Shown here one piece after another: positions 1-8,893 of a DNA stretch of 64,000 bases (position 1 is its first letter; each line of letters begins with the position of its first letter). The translations under genes and the position numbers were made by a program. The stretch is taken from the NCBI GenBank assembly GCA_009881125.1, contig WXFH01000001.1:103737-167736 (forward strand), written 5' to 3'. Under the pieces are notes generated by a model, which searched no databases, had not been told where the DNA came from, and saw only the letters and a list, made by a program, of their open reading frames with translations. This stretch comes from Acidaminobacter sp. Its GTDB lineage: Bacteria > Bacillota_A > Clostridia > Peptostreptococcales > Acidaminobacteraceae.

Positions 1-321
1 AACGAAAACCGTGTCACAGAAGGTGCGACCATCAGCATTAATTATGTCTCAGGCTCGACAGGGCAGATTCAAACCATGTATGTTTCGAAAAACGCCATAA
101 AGCCCGGGTCCAAAGTTTTAATTATTGACGACTTTATGCGTGCCGGCGGTACGGTACTTGGTCTGATAGACCTGGTCCATGAGCTTGGCAGTGTGGTGGA
201 AGGCGTCGGCGTACTCCTGGAGACTGCGGAGCCCGCGAATAAAATGGTGAGCGACTATACGGCGCTGTTGACGCTGGATCGGGTTTCAAGAGAGGAAATC
301 GTTGTCAGACTGAAACAATAA
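1..321 (+). CDS. purR: Purine operon repressor PurR, 3' part (5' end outside window)
   Basis: This is the C-terminal part of PurR, open from the first base of the window in frame 1. It shows the type I phosphoribosyltransferase fold: a segment reading TEGATISINYVSGSTGQIQT, then the PRPP loop VLIIDDFMRAGGT. In the family this domain senses PRPP and releases the protein from PurBox DNA, de-repressing purine genes. About 106 residues are visible of a usual ~270-280; the N-terminal winged helix lies upstream. PurR just before spoVG is the Bacillus order, except that yabJ (ridA) is absent between them. Confidence 0.93.
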   Translation, partial: NENRVTEGATISINYVSGSTGQIQTMYVSKNAIKPGSKVLIIDDFMRAGGTVLGLIDLVHELGSVVEGVGVLLETAEPANKMVSDYTALLTLDRVSREEIVVRLKQ

Positions 322-442
322 TGGTCGGCTGAGGAACCATCGGTAAAAAATGTAACACAATATTTAAAATATTTCGAAAAATTTTTTATTATTGAAGGAT
401 TTCAGGCATCAGTGTTGAATTAGTATCGGACGTGTTCAAGCA

Positions 443-595
443 CCCTGTAAACACAAAAACTAGAACTGCAACAGGTTAAAATTTCGCAGTCCGGCGTTGT
501 CGTCATCCGCGATACTGCTTAGTATCGCTGCTTTCTCCGCCTTGTACTTCGAAATTTTTCCGCTGTTGTAGGATATAGTTTTAGAATTTACAGGG
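443..595. repeat. 153-bp imperfect inverted-repeat element between purR and spoVG
   Basis: The purR-spoVG gap (322-638) has no gene but holds a long imperfect inverted repeat. The ends ACCCTGTAAA (442-451) and TTTACAGGGT (587-596) are complementary. Inside, matching blocks occur in mirror order (AAAACTA/TAGTTTT, CAACAG/CTGTTG, AAATTTCG/CGAAATTT). The centre is a perfect CGATACT-gctt-AGTATCG hairpin. It could be a MITE-like element or a structured RNA. It has no poly-T tail typical of a terminator. Only one copy is present in the window. Confidence 0.6.
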
Positions 596-638
596 TACCA
601 GCGTTAACTCAGACAGAGCGAAAGGCAGGTTCGAGAGG

Positions 639-935
639 ATGAAAATAACTGACGTCAGGATTCGCAAACTGCGGGATGAAGGCAAAATGAAGGCCGTTGT
701 GTCGGTGACACTGGATGATGTCTTTGTCGTTCACGACATCAAGATCATTGAAGGCCAGAGTGGCTTATTCGTCGCCATGCCGAGCAGAAAAGTCGGAGAA
801 GGCGACTACCGTGACATTGCGCATCCTATCAACCAGGAGACGCGTAGAATGCTTCAGGACGTGATCTTTGCGGAGTATGACCGCGCGAAGACCATCGGAG
901 AATTTGATGAAGCGGAAGAACTGACTGACCTTTAA
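639..935 (+). CDS. spoVG: SpoVG family regulator
   Basis: A 98-residue SpoVG, full length for the family. It starts [11 protein letters not shown] and carries the conserved stretch around [20 protein letters not shown] followed by a helical C-terminus. SpoVG proteins bind nucleic acid and influence septation, sporulation or virulence genes depending on the species. They also occur in non-sporulating Firmicutes, so this gene alone does not prove sporulation. The start ATG is directly preceded by GAGAGG. It stands alone between the inverted-repeat element and a strong terminator, ahead of glmU as in Bacillus. Confidence 0.95.
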   Translation: MKITDVRIRKLRDEGKMKAVVSVTLDDVFVVHDIKIIEGQSGLFVAMPSRKVGEGDYRDIAHPINQETRRMLQDVIFAEYDRAKTIGEFDEAEELTDL

Positions 936-993
936 GCGTTCCGTGGAAATGAGTTGACGCGCTAACTTGCGGCTCAGGATGGAACGGACTGTG

Positions 994-1036
994 CTGAAGC
1001 ACGGGCTAACATGAGCCCTGCTTCAGTATTTTTTTT
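994..1036 (+). terminator. Rho-independent terminator after spoVG
   Basis: The stem CTGAAGCAcGGGCT pairs with AGCCCTGCTTCAG around a short loop and is followed by a run of eight T residues. It separates spoVG from glmU. Confidence 0.9.
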
Positions 1037-1086
1037 CTATGCCCTTCAGGATTTATTTCTTCTGTTACCGCGGTTTGTTAAAAATA

Positions 1087-1095
1087 TGGTATAAT
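1087..1095 (+). promoter_or_regulatory. Probable extended -10 promoter of glmU
   Basis: TGGTATAAT fits an extended -10 box (TGn-TATAAT). It lies about 65 bases before the glmU start and after the spoVG terminator. No good -35 box is present at 17 bp, which is tolerated when an extended -10 is used. Confidence 0.5.
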
Positions 1096-1158
1096 CCCTT
1101 TGAAAAGCGTTCAAACGGATCAAAAAATCATAATTTAAGATATAAGGAGTCGAAAGGC

Positions 1159-2523
1159 ATGAATTTAGCATCAATTATTCTCGCAGCCGGAGAGGGGACG
1201 AGAATGAAGTCAAAGCTCCCCAAAGTACTGCATCGCGTTGCGGGTAAAGCTATGGTGGAGCACGTTATGGATGCCGCGGCAAAAGTCGGCTCAGACCGGA
1301 CCATACTGGTCGTTGGCAGCGGCAAGTCAGCGGTCGAAGCGGCCCTCAGCGGGCGGAAAGTTTTTTATGCCCATCAGACTGAGCGCCTTGGAACAGGACA
1401 TGCGGTCTCCATCGCCCTTGAAGCACTTGGTGACGAGGCACACGTGCTGATTCTCTGCGGTGATACGCCGCTCCTGTCATCAAAGACCTTGGAAGCGCTC
1501 GTTCAGTATCATGAAAAATCAGGTGCGGGATGCACCGTGCTGACAGCTGAACTCGAATCGCCTTATGGTTACGGCAGGATTCTAAGGGATTCAGAAGGCA
1601 ATGTACTCGGCATAGTCGAAGAAAAGGACGCGTCTGCTGAAGAAAAACGCATCAAAGAGATCAACTCCGGTGTCTATGTCGTCAAACGCGAAACGCTGCT
1701 GACTGAAATCCCGAGAATTAGAAATGACAACGCCCAGGGTGAATATTATTTGACGGATTTAATCAAGTTGGCGCGTGAGTCCGGGGAGAGAGTCGGTGCT
1801 TACAAAACAGAGGATGCTTCAGAAATCAGCGGCGTCAATTCCAGAGTCCAGCTCAGCGAATGTGAAACGCTGCTGCGCCAGCGCATCAATAAAGCTTTGA
1901 TGCTGGAGGGCGTGACCATGATTGATCCTTCTTCGGTCTATGTAGACGCGGACGTTGTCATCGGTCGCGACACGGTAGTTTATCCGGGCTGTATTATCGA
2001 AAAGGGCACGGTTATTGGGGAAGACTGTGAAATTGGGCCTAACGCAAGACTGAAGCACTGCCATATTGGAAATGGCGTTACCTTCAAAGACTCCACGGGT
2101 ATTGAGAGTTCTGTGGGAGATGATTCAACCGTCGGTCCATACGCCTATTTGAGACCGGGCTCTGTCCTGGGCCAGCGCGTAAAGGTAGGCGACTTCGTCG
2201 AGATCAAGAATTCCAATATTGGGGATGACGCAAAAATCTCCCATCTTACCTACGTTGGGGACGGAGATGTCGGAGAAAATGTCAATCTTGGCTGCGGCGT
2301 TGTCTTCGTCAACTACGACGGCAAGAAGAAGCACCGAACTGTTGTGGAAAATGACGCGTTTGTTGGCTGCAATGTCAACCTGATCTCTCCTGTAACTGTG
2401 GGTGAAGGCGCCTATGTCGCTGCAGGAAGCACCATTACCAAAGATGTTCCAAGTGGTTCACTCGCCATAGCCAGAGATAAGCAGAAAAACATTGAAGGCT
2501 GGGTCAAACGAAAAAACCGTTGA
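1159..2523 (+). CDS. glmU: Bifunctional UDP-N-acetylglucosamine pyrophosphorylase / glucosamine-1-phosphate acetyltransferase
   Basis: GlmU makes UDP-GlcNAc for peptidoglycan in two steps: acetylation of glucosamine-1-phosphate and uridylyl transfer. The N-terminal nucleotidyltransferase shows [18 protein letters not shown], and the C-terminal half is a left-handed beta-helix of hexapeptide repeats ending in [20 protein letters not shown]. At 454 residues it is normal length. The frame is open 40 codons further upstream, but the ATG at 1159 is chosen because AAGGAG precedes it and the sequence begins with the family motif. Downstream prs follows closely, as in Bacillus. Confidence 0.97.
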   Translation: MNLASIILAAGEGTRMKSKLPKVLHRVAGKAMVEHVMDAAAKVGSDRTILVVGSGKSAVEAALSGRKVFYAHQTERLGTGHAVSIALEALGDEAHVLILCGDTPLLSSKTLEALVQYHEKSGAGCTVLTAELESPYGYGRILRDSEGNVLGIVEEKDASAEEKRIKEINSGVYVVKRETLLTEIPRIRNDNAQGEYYLTDLIKLARESGERVGAYKTEDASEISGVNSRVQLSECETLLRQRINKALMLEGVTMIDPSSVYVDADVVIGRDTVVYPGCIIEKGTVIGEDCEIGPNARLKHCHIGNGVTFKDSTGIESSVGDDSTVGPYAYLRPGSVLGQRVKVGDFVEIKNSNIGDDAKISHLTYVGDGDVGENVNLGCGVVFVNYDGKKKHRTVVENDAFVGCNVNLISPVTVGEGAYVAAGSTITKDVPSGSLAIARDKQKNIEGWVKRKNR

Positions 2524-2597
2524 GCGAACAACCTAAAATAAGCCATTTCCGGAGACAGAGAGATCCGGAAGGCAAAAAGACTGACTGGAGGGTCAAC

Positions 2598-3548
2598 ATG
2601 CACACGAAAGGCAAAAAGATCAAGATTTTTTCAGGCAACTCAAATCCTGAGCTTGCGAGAAATATTTGCGCGGAAATCGGTCTTCCGCTGGGAGACGCTG
2701 AGGTAACCAGCTTCAGTGATGGCGAAATCGCTGTCAATATCAACGAGACAGTTCGCGGTGTGGATGTTTTTATCATTCAGTCCACCAGCATTCCTAACGT
2801 CAACAATTTTCTCATGGAGCTTCTGATCATGATTGATGCCTGCAAACGCGCATCAGCAGGCAGAATCACCGCGGTCATTCCTTACTATGGCTATGCGCGC
2901 CAGGACAGAAAGGCCAAAGCCCGGGATCCAATCAGCGCAAAACTCGTCGCCAACCTCTTGACAGCTGCCGGCGCGGACCGCGTTCTGACCATGGATCTCC
3001 ACGCGGCTCAGATTCAGGGCTATTTTGACATTCCGGTGGATCATCTCGTCGGTGGTCCTATACTGGCTGATTACTTCTCGAAGAAGCAGATTGAAGACCT
3101 TGTCATTGTATCGCCTGACCTGGGCAGCGTCGCACGTTCCAGAAAGTTTGCGGAAATGCTGGATGCGCCAATCGCTATCATTGACAAGCGCCGTCCAAAA
3201 GCGAACATGAGCGAAATTATGAACGTCATTGGTGATGTTTCAGGTAAAAATGTCATTCTGATCGACGACATGATCGATACCGCCGGGACTATCGTCAATG
3301 CAGCAAAAGCGCTGAAAGGTCTTGGCGCGAAAGACGTCTACGCTTGCTGCACCCATGCCGTTCTTTCTGGTCCTGCCATTGAGCGGATTAAAGATTCAGG
3401 CATTGATGAACTGGTTGTGCTTGACACCATTTACCAGAAGGATCGCGACAAACTTGACAATCTGGTCCAACTTTCTGTAGCGGGATTATTCGCAGAATCC
3501 ATTCGCAGAATTTTCAACAATGATTCAGTGTCTAAGCTGTTTGACTAA
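2598..3548 (+). CDS. prs: Ribose-phosphate pyrophosphokinase (PRPP synthase)
   Basis: Converts ribose-5-phosphate and ATP to PRPP for purine, pyrimidine, histidine and NAD synthesis. The 316-residue protein begins [18 protein letters not shown]. It has the flexible catalytic region [19 protein letters not shown] and the PRPP loop [13 protein letters not shown], all expected for class I enzymes. The open frame extends 26 codons upstream, but the ATG at 2598 has a TGGAGG site and gives the standard N-terminus. It is co-transcribed with glmU and ends at a terminator. The Bacillus ctc gene that often follows is absent. Confidence 0.97.
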   Translation: MHTKGKKIKIFSGNSNPELARNICAEIGLPLGDAEVTSFSDGEIAVNINETVRGVDVFIIQSTSIPNVNNFLMELLIMIDACKRASAGRITAVIPYYGYARQDRKAKARDPISAKLVANLLTAAGADRVLTMDLHAAQIQGYFDIPVDHLVGGPILADYFSKKQIEDLVIVSPDLGSVARSRKFAEMLDAPIAIIDKRRPKANMSEIMNVIGDVSGKNVILIDDMIDTAGTIVNAAKALKGLGAKDVYACCTHAVLSGPAIERIKDSGIDELVVLDTIYQKDRDKLDNLVQLSVAGLFAESIRRIFNNDSVSKLFD

Positions 3549-3578
3549 AATTAATTGTAATTCAATAGGACGACAATT

Positions 3579-3609
3579 GGGCCGGACTTCTTTTTCCGGC
3601 CATTTTTTT
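3579..3609 (+). terminator. Terminator after prs
   Basis: GGCCGGA pairs with TCCGGCC around a short T-rich loop, followed by ATTTTTTTG. A TATAAT box just beyond it (3612-3617) could serve pth. Confidence 0.88.
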
Positions 3610-3647
3610 GTTATAATGAAGCTGTCTCATAAGTAGGAGGAGTAAAA

Positions 3648-4214
3648 GTGTATCTGATCGTAGGCCTTGGCAATCCGGGGAAGAAATATGACGCGACACG
3701 GCATAATGTAGGCTTTGAAGCCATTGATGTCCTCGCAGACCGATTGTCCGTCAAGGTTTCCAAAATCAAGTTCAAAGCCTTGATAGGTGAAACGGTATAT
3801 AAAGGTCATAAGGTGATCCTGGCAAAGCCGCAAACCTTCATGAACCTCAGCGGCGAAGCGGTACACGACATGATGCGGTATTATGGCATTCCTGTTTCGA
3901 ATCTCATTGTCATTTATGATGACTTCGACACTGAAATTGGGAAAATCCGCATCCGAAAGAGCGGCAGCGCAGGCTCACACAATGGGATGAAGCACATCAT
4001 CTACAGACTGACGGATGAAAGCTTTCCGCGTATAAGAATTGGCATTGGCCGCCCTGGTCCGGGATGGATTATGGCGGATTTTGTGTTGTCCAGATTTGAT
4101 AAAGAACAGGTTCCTGCGGTCATTGAAGCCGTTAAAAGCGCCGCAGACGCCGCGCTTTGCATCGTCGACAGCGGCGTGGACCTGGCCATGAACCGCCATA
4201 ATGTCAAAGGATAA
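3648..4214 (+). CDS. pth: Peptidyl-tRNA hydrolase
   Basis: Cleaves peptidyl-tRNA released by stalled ribosomes, recycling tRNA. The 188-residue protein opens with YLIVGLGNPGKKYDATRHN, which contains the catalytic His. It also has the KPQTFMNLSGEAV and DDFDTEIGKIRIRKSGSAGSHNGM motifs of the family. It starts at GTG behind AGGAGGAG. mfd follows after 11 bases, so the two form an operon; this is spoVC-mfd order in Bacillus without the small fin and yabK genes. Confidence 0.97.
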   Translation: MYLIVGLGNPGKKYDATRHNVGFEAIDVLADRLSVKVSKIKFKALIGETVYKGHKVILAKPQTFMNLSGEAVHDMMRYYGIPVSNLIVIYDDFDTEIGKIRIRKSGSAGSHNGMKHIIYRLTDESFPRIRIGIGRPGPGWIMADFVLSRFDKEQVPAVIEAVKSAADAALCIVDSGVDLAMNRHNVKG

Positions 4215-4225
4215 GAGGGATTGAA

Positions 4226-7200
4226 GTGAAGGCATTACTGCAGGCTTTAGCCAGTACAAAAGAATACCGCACGCTCATGGACGCTTATGACAGAGAGGTC
4301 CGGACTATTTCTGTCGACGGACTGAACAGCCGGGCTATGGGCGCGCTGGTAGCGACGCTGCGTCAGGATTTGAGGGGCAGGATGCTCGTCATAGCGCCTA
4401 ATGACAGTGAGGCCAGGGAATTCTTGGACCAGTACGCCGGCTTCTCCGAGGATGCGGTCTATATCCCGGCGAGAGAGCTGGCCTTATTCGATTCCTTCGC
4501 TCATTCGAGAAGCGTTATTGACCAAAGGGTCGCTGCCTTATGCAGTTTGCTCGACCGCGAAGACGGCATGGTCTATGTCGCGCCGGTCGAAGCGTTGTCG
4601 ACCAAGCTGGCGCCGCCGGATGTGTTTGCTGCGGGCTTAATCCGGCTCGAAGTGGGCCAGACCATGGAAATTTCAATGTTGGTTCAAGAACTCGGCCGCC
4701 TAGGTTACATGAGAGAGGAGATCGTCGAGAGTCCGGCGGCATTCTCTGTCCGGGGCGGAATCCTCGATGTCTTTCCGGTGGATCGTGCAGAACCGCTGCG
4801 CATCGAGTTTTTTGACGATGAAATTGACTCCATCCGTTCTTTTGATCCTGAGTCCCAGCGATCGGTTGAAAAGCTGAGTGCGGTGAGGCTGAGACCTGCG
4901 ACGGAATTTGTCCTCAATGCGCAGATTGCCGAAGCCATTATTAACAAACTGGACAAAAGGATCAAAAAGAAGAATTTGGATGAAAAATATTTAGCCCACC
5001 TCGAAGAGGTGAGAGAGGCCATTTCTCAGGGTTATGCCTCTGATGATCACGACAAGTATTATCCACTCGCTTTCGAAGCGGCGTATTCTACCTTAATGGA
5101 CTATTTTGGCCGTGAGGATTTGATTATCATCCTCGACGACGCTAGAGTTCACGACCGCTATAAAATGACCTATGAAGGTTTTTTTGAGAATTTTAAAAAT
5201 TATCTGGAATCCGGCAGAACGCTCCCTGAAATGGCGCAGCGGATCCCGGCACTGAACCAGATGTTTGATCATATGCGGCATACGCGGCTTTTAACGGTGG
5301 ATGCGCTCATTAAGCGCACACCGGATTTTGTCGCGGGTGAACGCGTCAAATTTGAGACCATGGAGAGCGCACCTTATTACGGTAAAATGGAACTCCTGAT
5401 CACAGATTTGGAACGCTGGCTCGGGCATGGACAAAGTGTTCTGCTGGCGCTGTCCAGTGAGTCCAGGCGCGACAATGTCGCAAAGGAGCTTCAGAACGCA
5501 GGCCTATTCGTGGATGTTTACCGGACTGAAGCCCCGGAATTAAAACCTGGCCGAGCTTCTGTCTGCCTGGGGACCGTAGCGGCCGGTTTTCAGCTGATGA
5601 GCGCCAGAATGACATTGCTGACAGACAGAGAGATTTTTGGAGCACCACAGAAACGCCGCACAGCCAAATCTAAATCCAAGGGACAGATGATAAAAAGCTT
5701 TAATGAGCTCACCGTCGGTAGTCTCGTCGTTCACGAGTCTCATGGCATAGGACGCTATATTGGCGTGGATCAGCTTACCGTAGATGGCCTCAAGCGGGAT
5801 TACATTAAAATAGGATATTCCGGAGATGACTTTCTTTATGTGCCGGTGGAAAATATGGACACCCTCCAGAATTATGTCGGTGCGGAGGAAGCCAGCGTCA
5901 AACTTTCCAGGCTGGGGACCGCAGAGTGGTCCAAAGCTAAAGCCAAGGTCAGGAAAGCCATTGAAGATATGACGGAAGAACTCGTGGCACTCTACGCTGC
6001 CAGAAGTAAAGCTGTGGGATATGCTTTCGCGGAGGACAACGACTGGCAAAAAAACTTCGAGGACATGTTCCCTTATGAGGAGACGCCGGATCAGCTCCGC
6101 TGCATCGAGGAGATCAAGCGGGACATGGAGACGCCAAAACCCATGGAGCGGCTTCTTTGCGGCGATGTTGGCTATGGGAAGACCGAAGTTGCCATTAGAG
6201 CAGTCTTTAAGGCGGTCATGGATGGGAAGCAGGTCGCCTTTTTGGTGCCGACCACGATTCTGGCGCAGCAGCATTTCAACACCATGCAAAACAGGTTTTC
6301 AAAGTATCCCGTCAAAGTGGAGATGCTCAGCCGTTTTAGGACGAAAAAGCAGCAGGATAAAATTATTGACAATCTCAGAACGGGACTTTTGGATGTTGTC
6401 GTGGGTACTCACAGAATACTGTCCAAGGATGTCGTCTACAAAGACCTTGGGCTCCTGGTGGTCGATGAGGAGCAGCGCTTTGGCGTGCGCCATAAGGAAT
6501 CCATCAAAAAACTCAAGGCGCAGATTGACGTCCTTACCCTGACTGCCACACCTATACCTAGAACCCTTCATATGTCACTTTCCGGCATCCGAGATATGAG
6601 CTTAATCGAAGATCCGCCTGAGGACCGGTATCCTATTCAGACCTATGTGGTGGAATATGATGCGAGCTTGATTCGGGAATGGATTCTGAGAGAGGTTGAC
6701 AGGGGCGGGCAGGTGTTCTTCGTTCACAACCGGGTTCAGGATATTGACCGCATCACGGCACGGCTGTCAGAGATGATGCCTGAAGTTCGTTTTGACTATG
6801 CTCATGGACAGATGCCGGAGCATAAGCTTGAGAATCTGATGATCTCCTTCATGAATCACGAATTCGACGTTCTGGTAAGTACAACTATTATTGAGACGGG
6901 GCTGGATATGTCCAACGTCAATACCATCCTGATCAATGACGCGGATAAAATGGGCCTGTCCCAGCTCTATCAGCTGAGAGGGCGGGTGGGCAGAAGCAAC
7001 AGAATAGCCTATGCTTATCTGATGTATCAGAAGGACAAAGTGCTGACAGAAGTGGCAGAAAAACGTCTGAAAGCAATTAAGGAGTTTACGGAGCTGGGCG
7101 CGGGCTTCAAAATTGCCATGAAGGATCTTGAAATCCGGGGGGCAGGCAATCTTTTGGGTTCAGATCAGCATGGGCACATGTCTCAGGTTGGCTATGAAAT

Positions 7201-7723
7201 GTACAGCAAGCTCCTGGAGGAGCATGTTCGAAAGATCAAGGGCGAGACCGTGGAAGAACAGTTTGAGACCACAATTGAGTTTTCCATTAATGCTTTTATC
7301 CCTGATGATTATGTGGCCAACAGCGACCACAAGCTTGAGCTGTATAAAAAGATCGCTGCCATTCGGGATCAGAGGGATCGCTTTAACATTGAGGAGGAGA
7401 TTGAAGACCGGTTTGGTACCTTGCCAAAACCAGTGTACAACCTTCTGGCGATCGCCCACGTCAAAGCCATGGCCCAAAGGCTGGGTATCCGGCTGATCCG
7501 CGAAGGAGAAGATCACGTGATCGCGAACTTCCAGCACAATGAGCGGATGGGGATTCAGGTTGTGGCGGAAGCCTCGGCGGTCTACGGGCGCAGAATTGCT
7601 TTCAATATGAGCGGAAAGCCTTATTTCAAGTATAAGTTCAGCCAGCCAAAGCTTACAAAAGAAGATAAGGCGAAAGAACTTGAAACCTTATTGTTAAAAA
7701 TAATCTCTATGAACACGAACTGA
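4226..7723 (+). CDS. mfd: Transcription-repair coupling factor Mfd
   Basis: Mfd removes RNA polymerase stalled at DNA lesions and recruits UvrA. At 1165 residues it is full length. In order there are UvrB-like N-terminal domains, a CarD-like RNA-polymerase-interacting domain (VGSLVVHESHGIGRYIGV, about residue 495 on) and the helicase motor with Walker A GDVGYGKTEVA near residue 645. DEEQRFG lies near 745, the TRG region follows, and a C-terminal D7 domain ends the protein. It starts at GTG behind AAGAGGGA, shortly after pth. Confidence 0.98.
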   Translation: MKALLQALASTKEYRTLMDAYDREVRTISVDGLNSRAMGALVATLRQDLRGRMLVIAPNDSEAREFLDQYAGFSEDAVYIPARELALFDSFAHSRSVIDQRVAALCSLLDREDGMVYVAPVEALSTKLAPPDVFAAGLIRLEVGQTMEISMLVQELGRLGYMREEIVESPAAFSVRGGILDVFPVDRAEPLRIEFFDDEIDSIRSFDPESQRSVEKLSAVRLRPATEFVLNAQIAEAIINKLDKRIKKKNLDEKYLAHLEEVREAISQGYASDDHDKYYPLAFEAAYSTLMDYFGREDLIIILDDARVHDRYKMTYEGFFENFKNYLESGRTLPEMAQRIPALNQMFDHMRHTRLLTVDALIKRTPDFVAGERVKFETMESAPYYGKMELLITDLERWLGHGQSVLLALSSESRRDNVAKELQNAGLFVDVYRTEAPELKPGRASVCLGTVAAGFQLMSARMTLLTDREIFGAPQKRRTAKSKSKGQMIKSFNELTVGSLVVHESHGIGRYIGVDQLTVDGLKRDYIKIGYSGDDFLYVPVENMDTLQNYVGAEEASVKLSRLGTAEWSKAKAKVRKAIEDMTEELVALYAARSKAVGYAFAEDNDWQKNFEDMFPYEETPDQLRCIEEIKRDMETPKPMERLLCGDVGYGKTEVAIRAVFKAVMDGKQVAFLVPTTILAQQHFNTMQNRFSKYPVKVEMLSRFRTKKQQDKIIDNLRTGLLDVVVGTHRILSKDVVYKDLGLLVVDEEQRFGVRHKESIKKLKAQIDVLTLTATPIPRTLHMSLSGIRDMSLIEDPPEDRYPIQTYVVEYDASLIREWILREVDRGGQVFFVHNRVQDIDRITARLSEMMPEVRFDYAHGQMPEHKLENLMISFMNHEFDVLVSTTIIETGLDMSNVNTILINDADKMGLSQLYQLRGRVGRSNRIAYAYLMYQKDKVLTEVAEKRLKAIKEFTELGAGFKIAMKDLEIRGAGNLLGSDQHGHMSQVGYEMYSKLLEEHVRKIKGETVEEQFETTIEFSINAFIPDDYVANSDHKLELYKKIAAIRDQRDRFNIEEEIEDRFGTLPKPVYNLLAIAHVKAMAQRLGIRLIREGEDHVIANFQHNERMGIQVVAEASAVYGRRIAFNMSGKPYFKYKFSQPKLTKEDKAKELETLLLKIISMNTN

Positions 7724-7773
7724 TTTGTTATATAATCGAGTTCGAGTCAACATAATGAGGGAGTGTGTAAATT

Positions 7774-8757
7774 TTGAAAACCATAAAGCGATCATTGAGC
7801 CTGACACTGGCTCTGATATTGGTATTGGCGCTTTCACTAGGGGGTTGCCAGAAAAAAGACAGCAGCGGTGCGGTGGTGCCTGAAAATGCGGTTGCTGTTG
7901 TCAATGGTGAAGTTATGGATCTCGAGACGTTCAACAAGGCGTTCGCCATGGTAGAGCGCAGTTATAATGAACTTTACGGGGATACCATCTGGACACAGGA
8001 AATTCAGGGTCAGACAGTCAGAGACATGATCCGCGAGCGGATCCTTGAAGCCATGGTCATTGAAAAACTCATTATTGGGCATGTCTCTTCCACGGATTAT
8101 AAACTCAGTGAAGAAGAGGTTGAAGAGGCCTATACAGCATTTATGGAAACAGCGGCAGAGGACGCAGATCTGACAGCGTTTTATGAGGCAAACGGCATAG
8201 ATGAAGCTTATATAAAATCCCAGATAGAATCCAAACTTTATACTGAAGAATTCGAGCGCCTGGTATATACAGAAGTAGAAGGTGACACTGCCAACCTTGA
8301 AAATCTGTACGACACCTACCCGCTCCAGGTCGATGCCAGCCATATCTTGGTCGCGGAAGCTGCCCTGGCAGATGAGATCAAAGGAAAAATTGCCGCGGGT
8401 GAAGACTTCGCTGAACTGGCAAAGCAGTATTCTGTTGACACAGGCTCAGCTCAAACCGGTGGCGCACTTGGATTATTCGGAAGAGGTACTATGGTTGAAG
8501 AGTTCGAAAAAGCAGCCTTTGCTTTAAAAGCAGGTGAGGTTAGCGAAGTAATCCAGTCGCAGTTCGGATATCACATCATTAAGGTGCATGACGTCCAAAC
8601 ACTCAACACCATGAAAGCGAACGGCGCTTCAGAGCAGGAGATCGAGATTCAGAAATCGGCACTGCTGAGCAATATCGCTCAAGATGCCTATCTGGCGAAG
8701 ATTGACGCTTTAAAAGCTGAAGCCACAGTTGACACTTTTCCAGAGCGTATTAAATAG
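7774..8757 (+). CDS. PrsA-type peptidyl-prolyl isomerase lipoprotein
   Basis: A foldase for exported proteins, anchored outside the membrane as a lipoprotein. The signal peptide ends in lipobox LGGC (Cys about residue 25). The middle resembles a SurA/PrsA chaperone segment. A parvulin domain runs from about residue 185 to 280 (ASHILV, then GGALGLFGRG and SEVIQSQFGYHIIKV). The length of 327 residues is typical. It starts at TTG behind GAGGGAG. Neighbours mfd upstream and the flippase downstream are typical of Clostridia; Bacillus has spoVT here instead. Confidence 0.88.
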   Translation: MKTIKRSLSLTLALILVLALSLGGCQKKDSSGAVVPENAVAVVNGEVMDLETFNKAFAMVERSYNELYGDTIWTQEIQGQTVRDMIRERILEAMVIEKLIIGHVSSTDYKLSEEEVEEAYTAFMETAAEDADLTAFYEANGIDEAYIKSQIESKLYTEEFERLVYTEVEGDTANLENLYDTYPLQVDASHILVAEAALADEIKGKIAAGEDFAELAKQYSVDTGSAQTGGALGLFGRGTMVEEFEKAAFALKAGEVSEVIQSQFGYHIIKVHDVQTLNTMKANGASEQEIEIQKSALLSNIAQDAYLAKIDALKAEATVDTFPERIK

Positions 8758-8819
8758 TCCGGAAGATCAGACGCGGTCACCGGCAAATCAAACACAGCAC
8801 TTTGAATTGAAAGACCTGA

Positions 8820-8853
8820 GGGATTGACTAGGCCGACTATTCAATCCCTTTTT
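8820..8853 (+). terminator. Terminator after the PrsA-type gene
   Basis: GGGATTGA pairs with TTCAATCCC around a 12-base loop and is followed by TTTTT. Confidence 0.75.
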
Positions 8854-8855
8854 CG

Positions 8856-8864
8856 TGATATAAT
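8856..8864 (+). promoter_or_regulatory. Extended -10 promoter for the flippase-mazG unit
   Basis: TGATATAAT is a TGn-TATAAT extended -10 box placed about 30 bases before the flippase start and right after the preceding terminator. No clear -35 is seen. Confidence 0.5.
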
Positions 8865-8893
8865 AGTCACAGCAAATCCACGGAGGGATCGAC

